NCBI RefSeq assembly: GCF_009683175.1
Contig: NZ_WKKW01000004.1
Coordinates: 124,001 to 188,000, forward strand
Direction of reading: 5' to 3'
Source: Bifidobacterium asteroides
GTDB lineage: Bacteria; Actinomycetota; Actinomycetes; Actinomycetales; Bifidobacteriaceae
Length of the DNA stretch: 64,000 bases
The position numbers and the translations under genes are program-made. Below are positions 58,788 to 64,000 of the stretch, one piece after another; the stretch's first letter is position 1, and the number at the start of each line of letters is the position of its first letter. Under the pieces are notes generated by a model. It made no database searches and was not told the DNA's origin. It worked only from the letters and a program-made list of their open reading frames with translations.

Positions 58788-58982
58788 AAATACAAATTCA
58801 ATGTATACAGAAAGAAATATATAAGGAGTGGGAGGGATTCCGCCGTAGTCGGCATTGTAGGAAAATCCAAAAGTTTAGATTTTCTCAAAATGCTTATCTT
58901 TTGGTCTTTGGTTCGGAATAGTGTAGTGCTGGCGGTCTATCTATTGTTTTCGGTTGCTTGCTTCTTTACCGTACATGAGCAT

Positions 58983-59651
58983 TTAAGCACGGGTGATATT
59001 GTGCTTGATTTTTTCTCAGGCTCAGCATCGACCGCCCATGCCATGTTCCTGCAGGAGCTCGGAAAAGATGATCGCTATCAGTTTATCCTTGTCCAGCTTC
59101 CAGAGCCTTGTGACCCGAAACGCGACGCCTACAAGGACGGGTATGAGACTCTCTGCGACATAGGCGAAGGACGCATTCGCCGCGCAGGCGACAAAATCAA
59201 AACCGAGCTCGAGGAATCCAACCGTCAACTCAAGCTTGGCGAGGGACCCAAGCAGCTTCCCGACATCGGCTTCCGTGTGTTCGAGCTCGATGAGTCCGGC
59301 ATTGAGAAGCCCGAGCCCGGTCAGCTCCTCTTCGACGTGGTCAAGCCCGATCGCTCCGATATGGATATCGTCTTCGAGATGATGCTCAAATGGGGCCTCG
59401 AGCTCACGCTGCCCGTCGAGAAGTCTGAAGCCGCGGGCTATCCCATCTGGTCCGTCGCTTGCGACGAGCTCGTCTGCTGCATGTCCCGAGGCCTCACCAT
59501 TGAGGCGCTCGAGGCCATCGCCGACATGGAGCCCAGGCGCGTTCTCATCCTCGATTCCGTCCTCGACGACACCCTCAAGCTCAACGCCGTGCAGATCTTC
59601 AAGCACGCCGGCGAGCGCATGGGCTGTGAGATCGAATTGAGGACGGTCTAG
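58983..59651 (+). pseudogene. mod: type III modification methylase (mod), C-terminal piece
   Basis: Continues Mod with GDIVLDFFSGSASTAHAMFLQEL (SAM-binding FSGS motif), then VQLPEPCDPKRDAYKDGYETLCDIGEGRIRRAGDKI and a C-terminal domain (VFEMMLKWGLELTLPVEK, VACDELVCCMSRGLTIEALEAI). About 220 residues. It has no own ribosome site or start near the junction. Its stop is 1 bp before the res ATG, so the original mod-res operon was tight. Confidence 0.9.
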
Positions 59652-59652
59652 C

Positions 59653-62600
59653 ATGGCGGCGCTCGAGTTCAAGTTCTCATCCGACCAGCAGCACCAGCTG
59701 GAGGCCATCGAAGCAACCTGCGACCTGTTCCGCGGACAACAATTTATTGGCAGCGTATTCTCCGCCGATTCCGGCCGCAAAGGCCAGACGGCAATCGGCG
59801 AGCTCATGGTCGGCCACGGCAACGAGCTTCGCGTGGCGCCGGGCCAGCTCCTCGACAACCTGCACGCCGTGCAGGAGGAGGGCTGCCTCCCGGCAACCGA
59901 CGTCCTCACCGATGGGCGCCTGCGAGACTTCACCGTCGAGATGGAGACCGGCACCGGCAAGACCTACGTCTACATCCGCTCCATCTACGAGCTAAACCGC
60001 CGCTACGGCATCACCAAGTTCGTTATCGTCGTGCCGAGCGTGGCCATCCGCGAGGGCGTCCTCAAGAGCCTCCAGACCACCCGCAGGCACTTCGAGACGC
60101 TCTACGACCGCACGCCGCTCGACTACTTCGTGTACGACTCGAAGGACATGGGGCCGGTGGGTAACTTCGCCACGTCGAGCTCCATCCAGGTCATGGTCAT
60201 CAACATCGACGCGTTCAACAAGGGCCTCGAGAAGGATGGCACCGCGAAGGAGGGCAACCTCTTCCACCGTCCCAGCGAGAAGCTCACCGGCGGCTTCAGC
60301 CCTCGCGAGCTCGTGAGCGCCTGCAAGCCCGTCGTCATCATCGACGAGCCCCAGAGCGTCGACAACACCAAGCAGGCCAAGGCCGCCATCAAGAGCCTGA
60401 ACCCGCTGTTCGTGCTGCGCTACTCGGCCACGCACAAGCAGGCCTACAACATGATCTACCGCCTCACGCCGGTCGACGCCTTCGAGCGCCACCTGGTGAA
60501 GGGCATCTGCGTGGACTCGATCAAGGCCGAGGCGAACCTCAACGGCGCGTACGTGAGGCTCGAGTCCGTCAAGTCCGACCCGTTCTCCGCCAAGGTGTCC
60601 ATCGACGTGCGCCAGGCCGACGGCACGCAGAAGCGCAAGGCCGTCACGGTGAAGACCGGCAACGACCTCTACCAGAAGAGCGGCGAGAACAGCGACTACG
60701 AGAGCGGCTGGGTGGTCAACAACATCGGCGCCGCAGTGGGCGACGAGTTCATAGAGTTCCAGAACGGCGAGGTGCTCGAGCTCGGCGAGGCGCTGGGCGA
60801 CGTCAACGAGGAGGTCGTCAAGCGCGCGCAGATCCGCCGCACCATCGAGGACCACCTGGCCCGCCAGTTCGAGCTGTGGCCGCGCGGCGTGAAGGTGCTC
60901 TCGCTCTTCTTCATCGACCGCGTCGACCGATACCGCGTCTACGAGCCCGAAGTCCACGGCGGCCTGTACGCCCTGATGTTTGAGGAGGAGTACGCAGGTG
61001 CCCTGAACTCGAAGGCGCCTCGTCGCATCGCAAAGGCGGCGGGGATCGGCAAGGGCACGTGGCTCGAGTGCTACGAAGCCGTCGGCGCCCCGCTGGTGCG
61101 CGACCCCCACGCCGTGCACCAGGGATACTTCGCCAAGGACAAGAAGGGCAAGTTCAAGGACTCCAAGGGAGCCGCCGGCACCGCCGACGACGCCGGGGCC
61201 TTCGAGCTCATCATGCAGAAGAAGGAGACGCTCATCTCCTTCCCGGACGGCAAGGACGCGGACAAGGACGTCTCTTTCGTCTTCAGCCACTCCGCGCTCA
61301 AGGAGGGCTGGGACAACCCCAACGTGTTCCAGATCTGCACGCTCGTCGAGACAAAGGACAACCTGACCAAGCGCCAGAAGATCGGCCGCGGTCTGCGCCT
61401 GTGCGTGAACCAGGATGGCGAGCGCCTGTACGACCCAGAGGCGAACGTGCTCACCGTCATCGCGAACGAGAGCTACGACGACTTCGCCAACGGCCTGCAG
61501 AAGGAGCTTGAGGCTGAGGACTTCAAGTTCGGCGTCATCACTCCGGAGAGCTTCACGAAGGTCACGGTCAAGGGCGATGATGGCGTCGAGGAGCGCCTGG
61601 GCTACGAGAAGTCCAAGCAGGTCTACGACCACCTCGTCGCGACCGGCATGGTCGACGACAAGGGCGCGGTGACGCCCGAGCTGAAGGCGGCCGCCGAGGA
61701 GGGCAAGGTCGAGCTCCCCGCCGAGCTCGAGCCTGCCAAGGAGCAGGTCGAGGCGATCATCATCCACAAGTCCCAGAGGGTCCAGATCCGTGACAAGGCC
61801 AAGGAGGTCTCGGTCGAGCTGCAGAAGGACGTCACGCTCGACCCTGCGTTCCAGGCCCTGTGGGACCGCATCCGCCAGCGCACGCGCTTCCAGGTCGAGG
61901 TCGACTCCGGCAAGCTCATCGAACATGCCATCGAAGCTGTCGACGGCATGCTCGCCGTGCGCCCGCCCCAGGTGACGAGCGAGCGTGCCTCGCTGGGCAT
62001 CGACGACGCGGGCGTGAGCGCCGAGGGCACGGGCACCTCCGTGGTGTCCGTTTCGGGAAAGGTGAAATACGACCTTCCCGACCCGATCGCAGAGCTGCAG
62101 GACGCCGTCGGGCTCACCCGCGGCACCATCAAGGCGATCCTCGAGGGCTGCAGCCGCCTCGACGAGTTCGAGATCGACCCCGCGACCTTCCTCGCGCAGG
62201 TCGGCGACAAGATCAACCGCGTGAAGAACGACCTCATCGCCCAGGGCATCAAGTACGTGCGCCTTCCCGAGGACGAGTGGTACACCATGCGCGACCTCGA
62301 GCTTGACGACTACACGGCCTACCTTGGGCAGAACGCGTGGAAGCCGGACATGACGAGCAAGAGCCTGTACAACTACGTGGTCTACGACTCGGCGGGGGTC
62401 GAGCGCTCCTTTGCCGAGGCTCTAGACAAGCAGGAGGAGGTTCTCGTGTTCGCGAAATTGCCCTCGGCGTTCAAGATCGACACGCCGCTCGGCAGTTACA
62501 ACCCCGACTGGGCGTACGTCGAGGAGGCCGACGGCGAGCGCCGCGTGTACTTCGTGACCGAGACCAAGGGCGGCAAGAACGGCGAGCCCGCCCTGCGCGA

Positions 62601-62715
62601 CGCGGAGAAGATCAAGATCGGCTGCGCCAAGAAGCACTTCGAGGCGCTGGACCTCGGAAACGACTTCCATTACAACGTGCGCACGACCTACCAATACGAG
62701 GCGGTGAAGGCTTAG
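59653..62715 (+). CDS. res: type III restriction enzyme subunit Res
   Basis: 1020-residue helicase-nuclease. Seen: Walker A ETGTGKTYVYIRSIYEL (residues about 98-104), IIDEPQSVDN (DEPQ in place of DEAH), VLRYSATHK, FSHSALKEGWDNPNVFQICTL, and RQKIGRGLRLCV (motif VI). The C-terminal PD-(D/E)XK nuclease is NPDWAYVEE...VTETKGG near residues 950-975. Cleaves DNA only in complex with Mod, so with mod broken it is expected to be inert. Full length and intact. Confidence 0.93.
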   Translation: MAALEFKFSSDQQHQLEAIEATCDLFRGQQFIGSVFSADSGRKGQTAIGELMVGHGNELRVAPGQLLDNLHAVQEEGCLPATDVLTDGRLRDFTVEMETGTGKTYVYIRSIYELNRRYGITKFVIVVPSVAIREGVLKSLQTTRRHFETLYDRTPLDYFVYDSKDMGPVGNFATSSSIQVMVINIDAFNKGLEKDGTAKEGNLFHRPSEKLTGGFSPRELVSACKPVVIIDEPQSVDNTKQAKAAIKSLNPLFVLRYSATHKQAYNMIYRLTPVDAFERHLVKGICVDSIKAEANLNGAYVRLESVKSDPFSAKVSIDVRQADGTQKRKAVTVKTGNDLYQKSGENSDYESGWVVNNIGAAVGDEFIEFQNGEVLELGEALGDVNEEVVKRAQIRRTIEDHLARQFELWPRGVKVLSLFFIDRVDRYRVYEPEVHGGLYALMFEEEYAGALNSKAPRRIAKAAGIGKGTWLECYEAVGAPLVRDPHAVHQGYFAKDKKGKFKDSKGAAGTADDAGAFELIMQKKETLISFPDGKDADKDVSFVFSHSALKEGWDNPNVFQICTLVETKDNLTKRQKIGRGLRLCVNQDGERLYDPEANVLTVIANESYDDFANGLQKELEAEDFKFGVITPESFTKVTVKGDDGVEERLGYEKSKQVYDHLVATGMVDDKGAVTPELKAAAEEGKVELPAELEPAKEQVEAIIIHKSQRVQIRDKAKEVSVELQKDVTLDPAFQALWDRIRQRTRFQVEVDSGKLIEHAIEAVDGMLAVRPPQVTSERASLGIDDAGVSAEGTGTSVVSVSGKVKYDLPDPIAELQDAVGLTRGTIKAILEGCSRLDEFEIDPATFLAQVGDKINRVKNDLIAQGIKYVRLPEDEWYTMRDLELDDYTAYLGQNAWKPDMTSKSLYNYVVYDSAGVERSFAEALDKQEEVLVFAKLPSAFKIDTPLGSYNPDWAYVEEADGERRVYFVTETKGGKNGEPALRDAEKIKIGCAKKHFEALDLGNDFHYNVRTTYQYEAVKA

Positions 62716-62716
62716 G

Positions 62717-63601
62717 ATGTCGAAGCTGCCCGGAAAGATGACGCGAAAGCAGCACTGGGTGCCGCGGTTCTACCTGCGCCATTTCGCGGATTCCTCCGGG
62801 CAGCTTCATGCCTACAGCAGACAGAAGGGCTCCTTCTTCCGCACGAATTGCGAGAACCTTTGCAGCATGCGCGATCTTTATGAGGTCGAGCATGCCGATG
62901 CGACAGGCGATGCGACAGACAGATTCTATGCGCAGAACCTCATCGAGGTTAAGCTATCTGAGCTCGAGAGCCGCATCGCGCCGCTTTACGATCGCTTTTT
63001 GGAACGCCAGAAAGAAGACCAGTGCGAAGACGAAGGGTATTCTGATGGGAAAGCCGCCGTTTGCGAGCTGGCAGCAAATATCATCGTCCGGCACCCTATC
63101 AGTATGCGCGTCGACAAGAAATGGTCACGCGAGACTGCCGAAGAGCTGCTCAGAAACGTTCATCTGACACCCTATGAGCTCGGCTTGCTCGATTGGTCGG
63201 ATTGGCGCGGGGATTCCCAAGCGGTGGTCGAGCTTGCCGCCGCCGCAACCATGCTCTTCTCCAACGATGATATTGTGCCAGTTAACCGTATTCGAAAGGC
63301 TTTTTTTGAGAAGAGCTTCTCCATCCTTAGGGCACCCGTCGGCTCAGGGTTCGTTACGACGTCGATGCCTATGTTCATCATCGGGCCCGAGGACGACTCG
63401 TACGATTTTCATCTCGCGTATATGCCGTTGAGCAGTGAGTATGCTGCGGTCTTTTCAGATGACCCTCTATTTCCGCCGTTTGCGAGACTCGGTTTTTCGG
63501 GCGTCGAGTTCATGAACCGACTTCTTCTGCTTAACTGCGAGCATTGGGATGTCGCCATATCGAGGGGAAGCGGCCCGCTCGAGCACGCGGTACGCGATTG
63601 A
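62717..63601 (+). CDS. DUF4238 protein
   Basis: 294 residues. Seen: the signature TRKQHWVPRFYLRHFADSSGQLHAYSRQKGSFF near the N-terminus, typical of DUF4238, and a hydrophilic helical remainder. Starts 1 bp after res, so it is part of the operon. DUF4238 proteins are found beside many restriction-type islands. Its role is unknown; an inferred toxin or nuclease-associated function should be treated as a guess. Confidence 0.85.
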   Translation: MSKLPGKMTRKQHWVPRFYLRHFADSSGQLHAYSRQKGSFFRTNCENLCSMRDLYEVEHADATGDATDRFYAQNLIEVKLSELESRIAPLYDRFLERQKEDQCEDEGYSDGKAAVCELAANIIVRHPISMRVDKKWSRETAEELLRNVHLTPYELGLLDWSDWRGDSQAVVELAAAATMLFSNDDIVPVNRIRKAFFEKSFSILRAPVGSGFVTTSMPMFIIGPEDDSYDFHLAYMPLSSEYAAVFSDDPLFPPFARLGFSGVEFMNRLLLLNCEHWDVAISRGSGPLEHAVRD

Positions 63602-63625
63602 AGTCAAGCGAACAGTGCCGAATTC

Positions 63626-63844
63626 ATGCACGAGATGTTCACGCGCGACGGCAGGGAGCTATCCCTCGACACAGTGATCTACGACCGCTCGAAGAAGAAG
63701 GGGCAGACGATGATCGATACCATCGACCGTGGCTGCCTCGAGGGCGGCTGCCTTGATGACGAGGACCTGCGCATCATCTTCGAGCACCTTCTGGGGAGAA
63801 GACGGCAAGGACCGGGAACATTAAAGGGTCAAGCAGCGTATTGA
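63626..63844 (+). CDS. small acidic hypothetical ORF
   Basis: 72 residues from ATG 63626. Reading includes FTRDGRELSLDTVIYDRSKKKGQ and GCLEGGCLDDEDLRIIFEHLLGRR. No family is recognised and no clear ribosome site. It may be a remnant between the type III operon and the DUF262 gene. Real coding is uncertain. Confidence 0.3.
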   Translation: MHEMFTRDGRELSLDTVIYDRSKKKGQTMIDTIDRGCLEGGCLDDEDLRIIFEHLLGRRRQGPGTLKGQAAY

Positions 63845-63895
63845 TAAAATTGACCCCGCCAGCAATAACCGCAAAGGATAGATAGGGCTTTAAGG

Positions 63896-64000
63896 ATGGA
63901 TGCAGGAAAAGCAACGATAAGCGGCGTGTTCAACGGATCGCGCCTGCTCGAAATACCTTTTTACCAAAGGGCGTACGTCTGGGGAGAAGAGCAATGGGAG
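63896..64000 (+). CDS. DUF262 (GmrSD/ParB-like) protein, 5' end only
   Basis: The first 35 codons are in the window: MDAGKATISGVFNGSRLLEIP followed by FYQRAYVWGEEQW. The IPFYQRAYVW segment is the hallmark of DUF262, the GmrS-type N-terminal domain of modification-dependent restriction enzymes. AAGG lies immediately upstream of the ATG. The remainder lies beyond the right edge, so the class and full length are unknown. Confidence 0.75.
   Translation, partial: MDAGKATISGVFNGSRLLEIPFYQRAYVWGEEQWE

Larger units (their letters stand above)
55610..58985. mobile_element. tet(W) cassette inserted in mod
   Basis: About 3.4 kb of distinctly AT-richer DNA placed inside mod, with the resistance gene tet(W) and remnants of a large serine recombinase and of a P-loop gene. 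The mod sequence on both sides resumes the same protein, so the insertion is clear, but the exact ends and any target duplication cannot be seen. No intact transposase is present, so it was probably moved in trans or by a now truncated element. A hairpin (CCTATCCG/CGGATAGG, 55655-55686) lies near the left end. Confidence 0.8.

Noticed and set aside
58734-58982. Upstream part of the open frame leading into the mod C-terminus
   Set aside because: It reads through the AT-rich cassette end with no ribosome site; only the part from about 58983 matches Mod.
59992-61926. 644-residue minus-strand open frame opposite res
   Set aside because: Shadow of res; repetitive Val/Leu/Ala/Asp composition and no motif.
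42000-64000. CRISPR array
   Set aside because: I looked for evenly spaced direct repeats of 25-40 bp and saw none anywhere in the window.

Overview
The left two thirds of the window (about 1-45,100) reads as chromosome of a high-GC actinobacterium, most likely a Bifidobacterium or close relative. The grounds are a fused shikimate kinase/3-dehydroquinate synthase, a single SUF iron-sulfur operon with SufU, a tRNA-Leu without an encoded CCA, and the general GC-rich codon use. The species cannot be fixed by eye.

Layout, 1-24,900. Housekeeping genes run mostly on the minus strand: rsmE (cut by the window edge), tRNA-Leu, a SpoU/TrmH methyltransferase, a uracil permease, the tightly packed sufB-D-C-S-U-T operon, pyrG, a uvrA paralogue, aroQ-aroKB-aroC, a prepilin peptidase, mltG, ruvX, alaS, two small membrane proteins, a histidine phosphatase and rpsD. 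Region 25,100-35,400 holds two transport and regulation modules (TetR plus MFS; an ABC exporter divergent from a two-component system) and pcrA. Region 35,500-42,000 holds an LEA-like protein, xpt with a structured leader, a D-2-hydroxyacid dehydrogenase, an aminotransferase, an SDR and a GH29 fucosidase. Region 42,000-45,100 is AT-richer and gene-poor, with two frameshifted small genes and a TetR gene that is probably leaderless and self-regulated.

From about 45,200 to the right end the DNA looks foreign. It begins with decayed mobile-element genes (a broken membrane protein, two excisionase/HTH-like ORFs and a parA pseudogene behind two large palindromes). Then come a YraN-like nuclease-fold protein and a long co-directional defence operon at 49,374-63,601: a small RHH-like protein, a PLD-SNF2 helicase, a DUF4391 protein, an unassigned 264-residue protein, a type III modification methylase (mod), a type III restriction subunit (res) and a DUF4238 protein. 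A DUF262 (GmrSD-type) gene enters at the right edge.

The mod gene is split by a roughly 3.4 kb AT-richer insert that carries tet(W) with its attenuation leader, flanked by truncated pieces of a large serine recombinase and of a P-loop kinase/toxin-like gene. The insert separates the DPPY catalytic motif of Mod from its SAM-binding FSGS motif. The restriction-modification pair is therefore probably inactive, while tetracycline resistance was gained. The most interesting unit is this extended type III-like defence operon, with its unassigned component and the resistance cassette inserted in its methylase.
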